A model generated the notes under the pieces. It did no database searches, had not been told where the DNA came from, and saw only the letters and a program-made list of their open reading frames with translations. Both the position numbers and the translations under genes were made by a program. Shown here piece after piece: positions 16,672-25,705 of a DNA stretch of 64,000 bases. Source of the DNA: an uncultured Christensenellaceae bacterium (GTDB lineage Bacteria > Bacillota > Clostridia > Christensenellales > Aristaeellaceae); contig CAJOJQ010000011.1 in assembly GCA_905234985.1 (NCBI GenBank), forward strand, positions 1 through 64,000. The letters are read 5' to 3'. The first letter of the stretch is position 1. The number at the start of each line of letters is the position of its first letter.

Positions 16672-18432
16672 ATGAAAAAGGGATTGACCATTTTCCTGGC
16701 GGTCATTGCCGTCGCGGCCATTGTCTTTGGCGCAGTCAGTTTTGCCCAAAAGGGCGAACTGCAAAAGCAGGTCGATGATCTGAATGCGCAGGTAAACAAG
16801 CTGAACGCGGAACTGACCGACACAAAGAAAGAACTGGAAGCCGCTAAATCCGAAGCTGCAGAAGCTACTGAAGCCGCCGAAACCGCTAAAGCAGCCGCTG
16901 AAGCCGCAAAGGCAGCCGCAGAGAACAAAAAATCCGTGAACATCGGCGTCACCAGCACCCTGACCACCCTGAACCCCATGGCCTGCGACAACACGGAAAT
17001 CGTGAAGTACGCGGTGTCCCTGGTGTTCCTGCCCCTGGTGGAGCTGAACAGCGATTTGGAATTTGTGCCCCTGCTGGCGGAAAGCATCACCACCGAAGAT
17101 AACCTGACCTTTACCATCAAGCTCCAGGATGCCGCGAAGTGGAGCGACGGCCAGCCCGTCACCGCCAGCGACGTGGCCTTCACCCTGACCCTTGGCGCTG
17201 ATCCCGTATCCGCCAACGTGGCCTTGCCCCTGTACTCGGTGGAGGGCACCGACGACGACGGCTTCATCGAATCCGGCGCGAAAGAGATCGGCGGCGTGAA
17301 GGTGATCGACGACAAGACGCTGACTGTTACCATGAAATGGCCCACCGCCCTGTACACCTTTGAAAACAATTTTGGCCGCTACCTGTTCCCCCTGCCGGAG
17401 CATGTATTGAAGGACGTGCCTCGGGAAGAACTGCTCACCTATGCCTGGTTCAACAAGCCTGACGTGATTTCCGGCCCCTACTTCATCACCGAGGCCGATT
17501 TGCAGCACTACGTCCATTATCAGGCCAACCCGGATTATTTCTTAGGCGCGCCGAAAATCAAGTACCTGAACATCAACGTGGTGGCCGCCGCCCAGATGCT
17601 GGCGGGCCTGCGCAGCGGGGAAATCGACCTGGTGCAGCAGACCATGGGCTCCATCCCTGTGGAGGACTATGACGCCGTGCGCGCCCTGCCGGGCGTTACC
17701 GCCGTCACCGGCACCCCCATCACCAACGAATCCATTTTCATCAACAATGCCAAAGTGTCCGACGTGCGCATCCGTCAGGCCCTGCTGTACGGCATGGATC
17801 GGCAGAGCATGTTTGAAGCCCTGCTGAACGGCAACGGCGAAGTGATCGACGGTTTCCTGGTGTCCGCCTCCCCCTATTTCAGCAAAGAGCTGGGCGTGAC
17901 CGCCTACGATCCCGAAAAGGCCGCCGCCCTGATCGCCGAAGCGAAAGCAGACGGCGCGGAAACCAACCTGACCTGGTACGTCAACTCCGCCGAAAGCACC
18001 TTCAATCAGGCCGTGGAATACTACGCCGCCCTGTTTGAAGAAATGGGCCTGCACATCGAGATTCGCACCGTCAGCTTGGCGGCCCTCATGGAAGTGGCCG
18101 AAAACGGCGAACACGACATCATGAGCGTGGAATACACCTACGCCCCCGTGGACCCCTATACCGACGTGGCCTGGCTGCTGGGCGGCAAGGGCAGCTGGAC
18201 GGGTTATGGCACCGATGAAACCAACACGGCCCTGACCCTGAGCCAGGAGCTGACCGACGTGGACGCCATCGCGGCCCAATACCTGATCGTGGACAAGGCC
18301 ATGCAGGAAGACGTGGCTATGATCTCCGGCTGGGTCATCGCCACCTTAGGCGCGGTGAACGACCGGCTTACCGGCGTGACCCCCAACGTGTTCGGCACCT
18401 TCATCGACGTGCAGAACTGGGATATCAAATAA
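16672..18432 (+). CDS. Family 5 substrate-binding protein with N-terminal coiled coil
   Basis: 586 residues. One hydrophobic segment (ITIFLAVIAVAAIVFG-like, residues 5-25) is followed by an Ala/Lys/Glu-rich heptad region (about residues 29-83) and then the periplasmic-binding fold (NIGVTSTLTTLNPMACDN, KWSDGQPVTASDVAFTLTLG, the SBP_bac_5 signature). It lacks the lipobox cysteine usual for Gram-positive binding proteins, so the protein is probably tethered by its signal anchor with the coiled coil as a stalk, or released. RBS AAAGGAGG. First gene of the DppDFBC-like operon; substrate likely peptides or related compounds. Confidence 0.88.
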   Translation: MKKGLTIFLAVIAVAAIVFGAVSFAQKGELQKQVDDLNAQVNKLNAELTDTKKELEAAKSEAAEATEAAETAKAAAEAAKAAAENKKSVNIGVTSTLTTLNPMACDNTEIVKYAVSLVFLPLVELNSDLEFVPLLAESITTEDNLTFTIKLQDAAKWSDGQPVTASDVAFTLTLGADPVSANVALPLYSVEGTDDDGFIESGAKEIGGVKVIDDKTLTVTMKWPTALYTFENNFGRYLFPLPEHVLKDVPREELLTYAWFNKPDVISGPYFITEADLQHYVHYQANPDYFLGAPKIKYLNINVVAAAQMLAGLRSGEIDLVQQTMGSIPVEDYDAVRALPGVTAVTGTPITNESIFINNAKVSDVRIRQALLYGMDRQSMFEALLNGNGEVIDGFLVSASPYFSKELGVTAYDPEKAAALIAEAKADGAETNLTWYVNSAESTFNQAVEYYAALFEEMGLHIEIRTVSLAALMEVAENGEHDIMSVEYTYAPVDPYTDVAWLLGGKGSWTGYGTDETNTALTLSQELTDVDAIAAQYLIVDKAMQEDVAMISGWVIATLGAVNDRLTGVTPNVFGTFIDVQNWDIK

Positions 18433-18448
18433 TATTACCATTCCTTTT

Positions 18449-18490
18449 TCAGGGGCCGCTGTCGGCGTTTCGGCGGCGGCCCCTGAAAGG
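18449..18490 (+). terminator. Strong hairpin after the binding-protein gene
   Basis: TTTCAGGGGCCGC, a loop, GCGGCCCCTGAAA; no T-run follows. Probably stabilises the binding-protein mRNA or lowers expression of the following genes, a common arrangement in ABC operons. Confidence 0.7.
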
Positions 18491-18512
18491 CGTTTACAGG
18501 AGAAAGCATAAA

Positions 18513-19229
18513 ATGAGCAATATCGAAAAGTACAGACAGTTTTTTACCAAGGATTTTTTGATGGGACCCAATTCGTTCCGCCTGCTGGACGAGCTGCTTC
18601 AAAGAAAGCCCTGGAACACGCCTTTTGGCCGGACGCTGGATTTAGGCTGCGGCATGGCCATGACCTCCGTTTTCCTCGCCAGCGAAACGGACGCGAAACA
18701 GGTATACGCCTTTGATCTGTGGATTTCCGCCACGGATAATTTCGCCCGCGTTCAGGAACATCACCTGGAAGACAAAATCATTCCCATCCACGGCGACGCC
18801 ATGGATATGCCCTTTGCCCAGGGGTATTTCGATACCGCCGTCAGCGTGGACGCCTATCACTATTTCGGCTCCGGGGAAGGGGTGTTTTCCCAGAAGGTGC
18901 TGCCATACGTCAAAAAAGGCGGCTGCGTTCTGATTGCCGTGCCCGGCTTGAAAAACGAACCCCAGGACGATTTGAAAACGCTCTTTGAAGAATGGGCGGA
19001 GGGCGACGACGCGGAGCTGTTCAAGACGGCGGATTGGTGGAAAGCGTATCTGGAAAAGGAATGCGCGGGGCAATGTGAAATCGTTGTGCAGGAGGCCGCG
19101 TGCTTTGACCTGGCCTGGCAGGAGTGGTTCGATTCGGGCCACGAATACGGCGCACGGGATAAGGAATTCCTGGATCGGGGCCTGAATCAGGTTTTAAATT
19201 TTGTGCTGATGTACGTGAGAAAGAAATAG
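18513..19229 (+). CDS. Class I SAM-dependent methyltransferase
   Basis: 238 residues. The SAM-binding motif I is TLDLGCGMAMTSVFLA (about residues 41-56), followed by an acidic turn VYAFDLW, HGDAMDMPF and a DTAVSVDAYHYFG segment. This is the small-molecule methyltransferase fold, close to the UbiE/cyclopropane synthase-like set. It sits between the binding protein and the ATPases of a peptide transporter, which is unusual. Substrate unknown; modification of an imported compound or a peptide product is possible. Confidence 0.85.
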   Translation: MSNIEKYRQFFTKDFLMGPNSFRLLDELLQRKPWNTPFGRTLDLGCGMAMTSVFLASETDAKQVYAFDLWISATDNFARVQEHHLEDKIIPIHGDAMDMPFAQGYFDTAVSVDAYHYFGSGEGVFSQKVLPYVKKGGCVLIAVPGLKNEPQDDLKTLFEEWAEGDDAELFKTADWWKAYLEKECAGQCEIVVQEAACFDLAWQEWFDSGHEYGARDKEFLDRGLNQVLNFVLMYVRKK

Positions 19230-19262
19230 CCCTTACCGGCTTTCCAAGGAGATGAACCGCCC

Positions 19263-20243
19263 ATGCCCGCTCTGCTGAGCATTCGCGATCTGGAAATCTC
19301 TTTCCGCAATGGAAAGCGGCTGACGCCCGCCGTCAGCGGCGTTTCTTTTGATGTAAACGCGGGGGAGATCGTGACCCTGGTGGGGGAGAGCGGCAGCGGG
19401 AAAAGCGTCACGGCCCTGTCCATTTTGGGCCTGCTGGCCCGGCAGGGAAAAATCACCGGGGGGCAAATCCTGTTTGAGGGAAAGAACCTGCTGGCATTGT
19501 CCCCGGCGGAGTTAGACTTGATCCGGGGCAAAGAAATCGCCATGATTTTTCAGGACATCATGTACAGCCTGAACCCGGTGCTGACCATTGGCAGCCAGAT
19601 GACGGAGGGCATGCGCCGCCATTTGGGATATACCAAAGAGCAGGCTTGGGCGGAAAGCGTGCGGCTGCTGCGGCGCACCGGCATCCGGGACGCGGAAAGC
19701 ATGATGAAAAAGTACCCTCACATGTGTTCCGGCGGTATGCGGCAGCGGGTGATGATCGCCATGGCCCTGTCCTGCAAACCGAAATTATTGATCGCCGATG
19801 AACCCACCACCGCCTTGGACGTGACCATTCAGTGCCAGATCATGGAGCTACTGCGCTCCCTTCGGGCGGAAACGGGCATGGCCGTGCTGCTGATCACCCA
19901 CGACATTGGCATCGTGGCGGAAATGGCCGACCGGGTGGCGGTGATGTACGCGGGCCAGTGCGTGGAGGAAGCGGACGCGGAAACCCTGCTGACCCGCCCG
20001 GCCCACGCCTACACCCGCGCCCTCATGCAGGCCGTGCCGGGGCTTCATGACGACAAGACCCGGCGGCTGTACGCCATTCCCGGCTTCGTGCCCCAGGTAT
20101 ACGGCGATATGACCGGCTGCCGTTTCGCGCCCCGCTGCCCCCACGGAGAAAGCTGCCCCTGGAAGGAGGATGGGCGCATGGCGGAAATCGCCCCCGGCCA
20201 CCTGTCCCGCTGTCGGTGGGAGGAAGGAGGGAACGCGGTATGA
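19263..20243 (+). CDS. Oligopeptide/dipeptide ABC transporter ATPase (DppD/OppD type)
   Basis: 326 residues. Walker [12 protein letters not shown]-loop [12 protein letters not shown], signature [15 protein letters not shown] (the usual LSGG leucine is Cys), Walker [14 protein letters not shown], and the C-terminal cysteine-rich extension [15 protein letters not shown] that may hold an iron-sulfur cluster in this family. Overlaps the next gene (ATGA). Energises peptide import with the permeases downstream. Confidence 0.94.
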   Translation: MPALLSIRDLEISFRNGKRLTPAVSGVSFDVNAGEIVTLVGESGSGKSVTALSILGLLARQGKITGGQILFEGKNLLALSPAELDLIRGKEIAMIFQDIMYSLNPVLTIGSQMTEGMRRHLGYTKEQAWAESVRLLRRTGIRDAESMMKKYPHMCSGGMRQRVMIAMALSCKPKLLIADEPTTALDVTIQCQIMELLRSLRAETGMAVLLITHDIGIVAEMADRVAVMYAGQCVEEADAETLLTRPAHAYTRALMQAVPGLHDDKTRRLYAIPGFVPQVYGDMTGCRFAPRCPHGESCPWKEDGRMAEIAPGHLSRCRWEEGGNAV

Positions 20244-21220
20244 GCGATACGCCGGTTTTGGAGGCTCGCAATCTGTGCAAGACTTATAAGGTGTCCGGGG
20301 AAAACAGCCTGTTCTCCAAGACTTTTTCCGCCGTCAAGGACGTGTCCTTTGCCGTGTACCCCGGCGAGACCTTCGGCATCGTGGGGGAAAGCGGATGCGG
20401 TAAATCCACGGTGGCGCGGCTGCTTATGTGCCTGGAAAAGCCCTCGGCGGGAGAAGTGTATTTTCAGGGCAAGCGCACGGATCATTTGCCGGAAAGCCAG
20501 CGCCGGAAGCTGCGGCCCCGGTTCCAGATGGTGTTTCAGGACAGCGGATCGTCCCTGAATCCCCGGAAGCGGGTGGAAGATTTGATCCGGGAACCCATGC
20601 AGTACCACCGTTTGGGCAGCGCGAAAGAAATTGACGCACGGGTGGAGGAATTGTTATCCTTAGTCGGCTTGCCTGCCGAAATGAAAAACCGCTATCCCCA
20701 CGAGTTTTCCGGGGGTCAGCGGCAAAGAATCTGTATCGCCAAAGCGCTTTCCCTGAACCCGGACGTGATCGTGCTGGACGAGCCGGTGTCGGCCTTGGAC
20801 GTTTCCGTGCAGGCCCAGATTCTGAACCTTCTGCGGGATTTGCAGGAAAAGCTGAATCTGACTTATCTGTTCATCGGCCATGGCTTGGGCGCGGTACATT
20901 ATTTAAGCTCCCGCATCGCGGTGATGTATCGGGGCCGGGTGGTGGAAATGGGCGGGTCGGACGCCCTGTTCGATCATCCCGCCCACCCCTACACCCGTGC
21001 CCTGCTGGACGCCGCGCCGGTGGCGGACTACGCGCTCCGGGTCCGAAACCGGGTGTCCCTTTCGGGGGAGGTGGACGAGGAGCCGCCCGCCGGGGCCTGC
21101 CCCCTGTACCCCCGGTGCCCTTACAAGGGGGAAGACTGCCTGCGCTTCCAGGGCGAAATGACCGCCGTTCCAAACGACGAAACCCATCTTTCCGTCTGCC
21201 ATCGGGCATGGGAGGGATAG
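20240..21220 (+). CDS. Oligopeptide/dipeptide ABC transporter ATPase (DppF/OppF type)
   Basis: 326 residues from the ATG at 20240, which follows GGAAGGAGGG and overlaps the stop of the previous gene. Walker A GESGCGKSTVARLL, MVFQDSGSSLNPRKRV, signature FSGGQRQRICIAKAL, Walker B VIVLDEPVSALDVSVQ, then the C-terminal CPLYPRCPYKGEDCLR extension. Pairs with the DppD-type subunit as a heterodimer. Confidence 0.94.
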   Translation: MSDTPVLEARNLCKTYKVSGENSLFSKTFSAVKDVSFAVYPGETFGIVGESGCGKSTVARLLMCLEKPSAGEVYFQGKRTDHLPESQRRKLRPRFQMVFQDSGSSLNPRKRVEDLIREPMQYHRLGSAKEIDARVEELLSLVGLPAEMKNRYPHEFSGGQRQRICIAKALSLNPDVIVLDEPVSALDVSVQAQILNLLRDLQEKLNLTYLFIGHGLGAVHYLSSRIAVMYRGRVVEMGGSDALFDHPAHPYTRALLDAAPVADYALRVRNRVSLSGEVDEEPPAGACPLYPRCPYKGEDCLRFQGEMTAVPNDETHLSVCHRAWEG

Positions 21221-21224
21221 AATC

Positions 21225-22169
21225 ATGTGGAAGTACATCCTGAAAAAGCTGCTGCTGGCCATCCCTGTGCTGCTGGGCATCACCGTATTGGATTACGCCC
21301 TCATGTCCCTGGCGGGCAGCCCCCTGGATATGATGGTAGGCCCCCGCATCACCGAAGGAACCATCGCCGCCCGCGCCGCCCAATGGGGCCTGGATCAGCC
21401 CGTTTATGTACAGTATTGGAACTGGCTGACGGAGGTGCTGCACGGCAATTTGGGCTACGCCTACAAAAGCGGCCAGCCGGTTTCGGAAATCATCGGCAGC
21501 CACCTTGGCCCCACCCTGCTGCTCATGGGCGTTTCCATGGCGCTGGGCCTGCTGATCGCCATTCCCGGCGGCATTTACAGCGCCGTGCACCGCTACCAGA
21601 AACGGGACTACGCGGTGGTTTCCTTATCCTTCCTGTTCAGCAGCATCCCCGGCTTTTTCTTAGCCCTGATTTTCGTGTATTTCTTTACCGTGCGCTTAGG
21701 CTGGCTGCCTTCCAGCGGCATGTATACTCCCGGCGTTGGGGGCGACTTCATGGACGTGGCCCGGCATCTCGCCATGCCCTCCCTGGTGCTGGCCTTGGGC
21801 GTTGCCGGGGGCAACATCCGCTATATCCGTTCCTCCGTGCTGGAAATCTTAGAAATGGATTACCTGCGCACGGCTACGGCCAAGGGCTTGGGCCGGAAGA
21901 TCGTCATTCGCAAGCACGCCCTGCGCAACGCCCTACTGCCCATCGTCACGGTGATCGGCATGCAGATTCCCACGCTCTTTGGCGGCGCGGTGATCGTGGA
22001 GCAGATGTTTTCCTGGCCCGGCCTGGGTCAGGTGACCTGGGACGCGGTACTCAGCCGCAATTATCCCGTCATCATGGGCGTTTGCCTCCTGTCCGCCGTG
22101 GTGGTGCTGGCGGCGAACCTGGTCACGGATATTCTGTACGCGCTGGTGGACCCCACCATTCAGTATTAA
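21225..22169 (+). CDS. ABC transporter permease (DppB/OppB type)
   Basis: 314 residues with six membrane segments. Starts MWKYILKKLLLAIPVLLGITVLDYALM. The ATPase-contact EAA loop is YLRTATAKGLGRKIVIRKHALRNALLPIVT. Inner-membrane channel subunit. It lies 4 bp after the DppF-type gene. An alternate-frame ORF of similar length over the same bases is a shadow. Confidence 0.94.
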   Translation: MWKYILKKLLLAIPVLLGITVLDYALMSLAGSPLDMMVGPRITEGTIAARAAQWGLDQPVYVQYWNWLTEVLHGNLGYAYKSGQPVSEIIGSHLGPTLLLMGVSMALGLLIAIPGGIYSAVHRYQKRDYAVVSLSFLFSSIPGFFLALIFVYFFTVRLGWLPSSGMYTPGVGGDFMDVARHLAMPSLVLALGVAGGNIRYIRSSVLEILEMDYLRTATAKGLGRKIVIRKHALRNALLPIVTVIGMQIPTLFGGAVIVEQMFSWPGLGQVTWDAVLSRNYPVIMGVCLLSAVVVLAANLVTDILYALVDPTIQY

Positions 22170-22170
22170 G

Positions 22171-22268
22171 AGGTAGGAGGTAGGAAGTAGGAGGTAGGAG
22201 GTTCAGTTTGATTCCGTTGTCCGAAATCTTTTGACCATGATAAACCTCCTACTTCCTACCTCCTACCT
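22171..22268. repeat. Long inverted repeat with AGGTAGG arms (copy b), inside the dpp-like operon
   Basis: Left arm AGGTAGGAGGTAGGAAGTAG... (22171-22203), right arm CCTCCTACTTCCTACC... (22245-22268), spacer about 40 bases ending CATGATAAA. It separates the two permease genes of one operon, so it must be transcribed as part of that mRNA and can form a very stable hairpin just before the next ribosome-binding site. Confidence 0.85.
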
Positions 22269-22299
22269 TACAAAAGCCCTTCCGAGGAGGGAAAAACCA

Positions 22300-23157
22300 T
22301 TGTCTACGCAAAGAAGCGGCAAATCCCGCCCCATCGTCAAGCGGTTCTGCCATCACAAGGCGGCGGTGGTTTGCTTAGTGATTTTGGTAGTGCTCATCGG
22401 TATGGCGGTTCTGGCCCCGGTGATCGCGCCCTACGAGCCCACCAAGCCCACGGGCAAATTTTCACAGCCGCCCACGGCGGAGCATATTTTGGGAACGGAT
22501 AAGATCGGCCGGGATATGTACAGCCGCATCCTGTACGCCATGCGGGTGAGCCTGCTGGTGGGCTTTTTGGCCACCCTGATTTCTACCGCCGTGGGCGTGA
22601 TTCTGGGTCTGGTCAGCGGCTATTTCGGCGGAGCGGTGGATAAGGCCATCATGAGCTTTACGGATATGGTCATGTCCTTCCCCTATATCCTGCTGGTGCT
22701 GGTGGCGGCGGCTATTTTCCAGCCCGGCATGTGGAGCATCGTGCTGATTTTGGGCTTCGTGGATTGGCCCGGCGTGGCCCGGCTGGTGCGGGGCAACGTA
22801 CTTTCCCTCCGGGAAACAAACTTCATCAAAAGCGATATCGCCGCCGGTATGCCCCGGCGCTACATCCTGTTTTCGGAAATCCTGCCCAACACCGTGGCCC
22901 CGGTGCTGGTGTTCGCCACCAGCGTGTTCGCCCTGTCCATCTTAGATGAAGCGGCTCTGTCCTTCCTGGGTATGGGCGTGCAGAAGCCCACCCCCTCTCT
23001 GGGCAATATCCTGGAAGGCGCGGAATCCCTGAGCGTACTCACCGATAAGCCCTGGCTGTGGGTACCCGCGGGGGCGGTCATCATTTTATTGGTGGTATGT
23101 ATCAATTTCGTGGGGGACGCTTTAAGAGACGCCTTTGACCCGAGGAACGAGGAATAA
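22300..23157 (+). CDS. ABC transporter permease (DppC/OppC type)
   Basis: 285 residues from the TTG at 22300, 8 bases after GGAGG; an in-frame ATG at 22231 lies inside the repeat and is rejected. N terminus RPIVKRFCHHKAAVVCLVILVVLIGMAVLAPVIAPYEP; HILGTDKIGRDMYSRILYAMRVSLLVGF is the family signature; EAA loop KSDIAAGMPRRYILFSEILPNTVAPVLVF. Forms the channel with the DppB-type subunit. Its stop overlaps the next start (TAATG). Confidence 0.94.
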   Translation: MSTQRSGKSRPIVKRFCHHKAAVVCLVILVVLIGMAVLAPVIAPYEPTKPTGKFSQPPTAEHILGTDKIGRDMYSRILYAMRVSLLVGFLATLISTAVGVILGLVSGYFGGAVDKAIMSFTDMVMSFPYILLVLVAAAIFQPGMWSIVLILGFVDWPGVARLVRGNVLSLRETNFIKSDIAAGMPRRYILFSEILPNTVAPVLVFATSVFALSILDEAALSFLGMGVQKPTPSLGNILEGAESLSVLTDKPWLWVPAGAVIILLVVCINFVGDALRDAFDPRNEE

Positions 23158-23747
23158 TGAATATGAAAAACGATCTGATCTATCAGTCCTCCGAATATGA
23201 CTGCGGGCCTACCAGCCTGACCAACGCCATCCGGTATCTGTTTGAGCGGGAGGAAATTCTGCCGGGGCTGCTGAAGCAAATCTGGCTTATGGGCAACGAC
23301 ACTTACTGCGATAAAGGCTGCATCGGCTGTCACGGCACGTCCAAGGCGGCCATGCGCTACATGTCGGACTGGTTCAATTGCTACGCCAAGGGCTGGCGTT
23401 TTCCCATCGGGGCGGAATTTCTGGAAAATGAACAGGCGGAAATCACCCCGGACGGCAGGGTGTGGCAATGCCTGCAAAAGGGCGGCTGCGCCGTCATGCG
23501 CTGCACCTCCGGGGGTATTCCCCATTACGTGCTGCTGACCGCCATTCTGCCGGAGGGAGAAATCGGCCTGTTCGATCCCTACGAGGAAGAACCAGATTTC
23601 AAAGAACCGGGCCGCCGGGCGGTTTCCGGAAAGCCCAAGGAATACAACCGGGCGGTGTACTACGATTTGCTCAATTTACAGGATAAATCGGACTACGCCA
23701 TGGGGGCGTTTAAGGAGCGGGAATTGCTTTTGATCTGGAGAACATAA
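23157..23747 (+). CDS. C39-like cysteine peptidase-fold protein
   Basis: 196 residues, no signal peptide or membrane segment. The N-terminal YDCGPTSLTNAI (Cys16) is the nucleophile motif of C39/papain-like peptidases; His123 in GGIPHYVLL and Asp140 in LFDPYEEE complete a plausible triad. A CDKGCIGCHG cluster (residues 51-60) adds three cysteines that could bind metal. Translationally coupled to the permease gene. It may process imported peptides or be a regulatory domain; substrate unknown. Confidence 0.75.
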   Translation: MNMKNDLIYQSSEYDCGPTSLTNAIRYLFEREEILPGLLKQIWLMGNDTYCDKGCIGCHGTSKAAMRYMSDWFNCYAKGWRFPIGAEFLENEQAEITPDGRVWQCLQKGGCAVMRCTSGGIPHYVLLTAILPEGEIGLFDPYEEEPDFKEPGRRAVSGKPKEYNRAVYYDLLNLQDKSDYAMGAFKERELLLIWRT

Positions 23748-23752
23748 AAAAT

Positions 23753-23866
23753 GAGTTGAGAGTTGAGAGCGGAGAGTTGAGATTTATATGGTTTCGATAT
23801 AATCCGGCTTCAAAAATGAACAGACTATATCATCTCAACTCTCAACTCCCAACTCTCAACTCCCAA
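23753..23866. repeat. Long inverted repeat with GAGTTGAGA arms (copy g)
   Basis: Left arm GAGTTGAGAGTTGAGAG... (23753-23787), right arm CTCAACTCTCAACTCCC... (23833-23866). The inner part starts TTTATATGGTTTCG and ends GACTATATCAT. It lies between the C39-like gene and the convergent ECF gene. Confidence 0.85.
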
Positions 23867-23874
23867 CGCTGCTT

Positions 23875-24441
23875 TCAGCCTTTCCCCGCTGCTTCCGCCG
23901 GGTGCAGATACTTTAAGGCCCCGCTGGATTTGAGGGCGGGCAGCACCGCGTGGAAGAACACGGGGGCGGCCACGATGGCGGCGCCTGCGTTGATGATGGA
24001 CGCGGGGAATTTGCTGATCACGGCGGCCCAGCCATTCCCGGCAATGAGGCCGAAAATAAAGGTTTTCAGCATGTACAGCGCCACATAGGTCAGCGCCCCG
24101 GCCACGGCGGAAAGCACCGTGCGGTCAATGCGCAGTTTGCCTTTGCCGGTTTTGTGCATGATCGCGCCGCACACCCAGGCCATGGCGAACTTGCTCACAA
24201 AGGTAATCATGACGTTGAGAAAATCATACCCGTTGAAAGCGTCGTACAGCGCGGAACCCAGCCCGGCGGCGACCCCGCCTAACCACGGCCCTAACAGCAT
24301 GCCGCCCAGCAGACACACGGCGTTAGCAAAATGCACCTTCGAGCCTAACAGCGGGAAGCGAAACAGCGTGACCACGTACACCATAGCCGCCAGCACGCCC
24401 ACAAACACCAGTTCAACTACCTTGACATCCTGTTTCTTCAT
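23875..24441 (-). CDS. ECF transporter S component
   Basis: 188 residues, six membrane segments. LVFVGVLAAMVYVVTLFRFPLLGSKVHFANAVCLLGGMLLGPWLGGVAAGLGSALYD is characteristic of the substrate-binding S component of energy-coupling-factor vitamin transporters. It needs the shared EcfA/EcfT module, not present here. It is divergent from a MocR-type regulator, a family that commonly controls vitamin B6 genes, which hints at pyridoxine or a related pyrimidine as substrate; this is inference only. Confidence 0.85.
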   Translation of the reverse strand: MKKQDVKVVELVFVGVLAAMVYVVTLFRFPLLGSKVHFANAVCLLGGMLLGPWLGGVAAGLGSALYDAFNGYDFLNVMITFVSKFAMAWVCGAIMHKTGKGKLRIDRTVLSAVAGALTYVALYMLKTFIFGLIAGNGWAAVISKFPASIINAGAAIVAAPVFFHAVLPALKSSGALKYLHPAEAAGKG

Positions 24442-24549
24442 GGATCGTCACCCCTTTTCTCATCCAGTCTCCGCTGGATTACGAGCGACAGTATAAGCCC
24501 AATTTGGCCCTGTGAAAAGTGCCAGAACAGGAGAAAAACATAAGACCAG

Positions 24550-25617
24550 ATGGAACGAAAAAAACCGGCGTATTTGACCCTGTATGAAGCGCTGCGCCAG
24601 GAGATCACCGACGGTGTGTGGCCCTTCGGCGCGCGCCTGCCCTCCCGGCGGCAGACGGCCCGGGACCGGGGCATGAGCGTGATCACCGTGGAACACAGCT
24701 ACGAGCTGCTTTGCCAGGAGGGCTACATCGAAGCCCGGCCCCGCAGCGGCTTTTTTGTGATTTTCCGGCCTTCGGAGGGCTTTTCCCCGGCCCCGGCGGC
24801 TTTCCGGCCCCCAGTCCGATACGCGGCCCGGCCGGAAAACGCCTTCCCCTTCGCCACCCTGGCCCGCACCATGCGGCGGGTGCTGGCCGAATACGGAGAA
24901 GCCATCCTGAACAAATCCCCCAACGCGGGCTGCGAGGAACTGCGCGGGTCTCTGTCCCGCTATCTGGCCCGGAACCGGGGCATTCGCGTCAGCCCGGAGC
25001 AGATCGTCATCGGTTCCGGCGCGGAATACCTGTACGGCCTGGTGGTGGAAATGCTCGGCAGCAGCCGGATCTTTGCCATCGAATCCCCCTCCTATGAAAA
25101 AATCGAGCAGGTATACCGGGCGCGGGGCGTGCATTGCGATCTTTTGCCCCTGGCCCGGGACGGCATTCGTTCCGACGCATTGAAAAAGACGCAGGCCCAG
25201 GTGCTGCACATCACCCCCTACCGCAGCTTCCCCAGCGGCGTCACCGCCAGCGCCTCAAAACGCCGGGAGTATTTGCAATGGGCGGGCGAGGGGGAGCGCT
25301 ACATTGTGGAGGACGATTTCGAGTCCGAATTTTCCCTCCTGCGCAAGCCGGAGGAAACGGTCTTCGCCCGGGCGGAAAACCAGAACGTGATTTATCTGAA
25401 CACCTTTTCCCGCACCGTGTCCCCCTCCATCCGCGTGGGCTACATGGTGCTGCCGCCCCGATTGCTTCGGCTGTTTCAGGAAAAAGCGGGGTTCTATTCC
25501 TGCCCCGTGCCCGCTTTCGAGCAGTACGTGCTGGCGACCCTTTTGGAAAACGGCGATTTCGAGCGCCATATCAACCGCATCCGGCGTCAGGAGCGGCGGA
25601 AGTCGGCGGACTCTTAA
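24550..25617 (+). pseudogene. MocR/PdxR-type regulator, C-terminally truncated
   Basis: 355 residues against about 460-480 for intact members. GntR winged helix YLTLYEALRQEITDGVWPFGARLPSRRQTARDRG...EGYIEARPRSGFFV (residues 6-75), then a type I aminotransferase-like domain with VEDDFESEF. The cofactor lysine normally in TFSKT is Arg288 (TFSRTVSP), and the frame ends after HINRIRRQERRKSADS, losing roughly 100 residues of the small domain. It is either decayed or a form that no longer binds PLP covalently. No good ribosome-binding site. Faces the ECF gene across about 108 bp. Confidence 0.65.
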
Positions 25618-25705
25618 AATTTTATGGGTGACAAACCCGCGGGATATATGATATACTAATAAAAGGCGGTTTTTCCGCACTATCTGGATTGAAGGAAGGC
25701 AACCC

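Noticed and set aside
21227..22183. 318-codon alternate frame over the dppB-like permease
   Set aside because: It is offset by two bases from the real gene, and its translation is Arg/Pro/His-rich without membrane segments.
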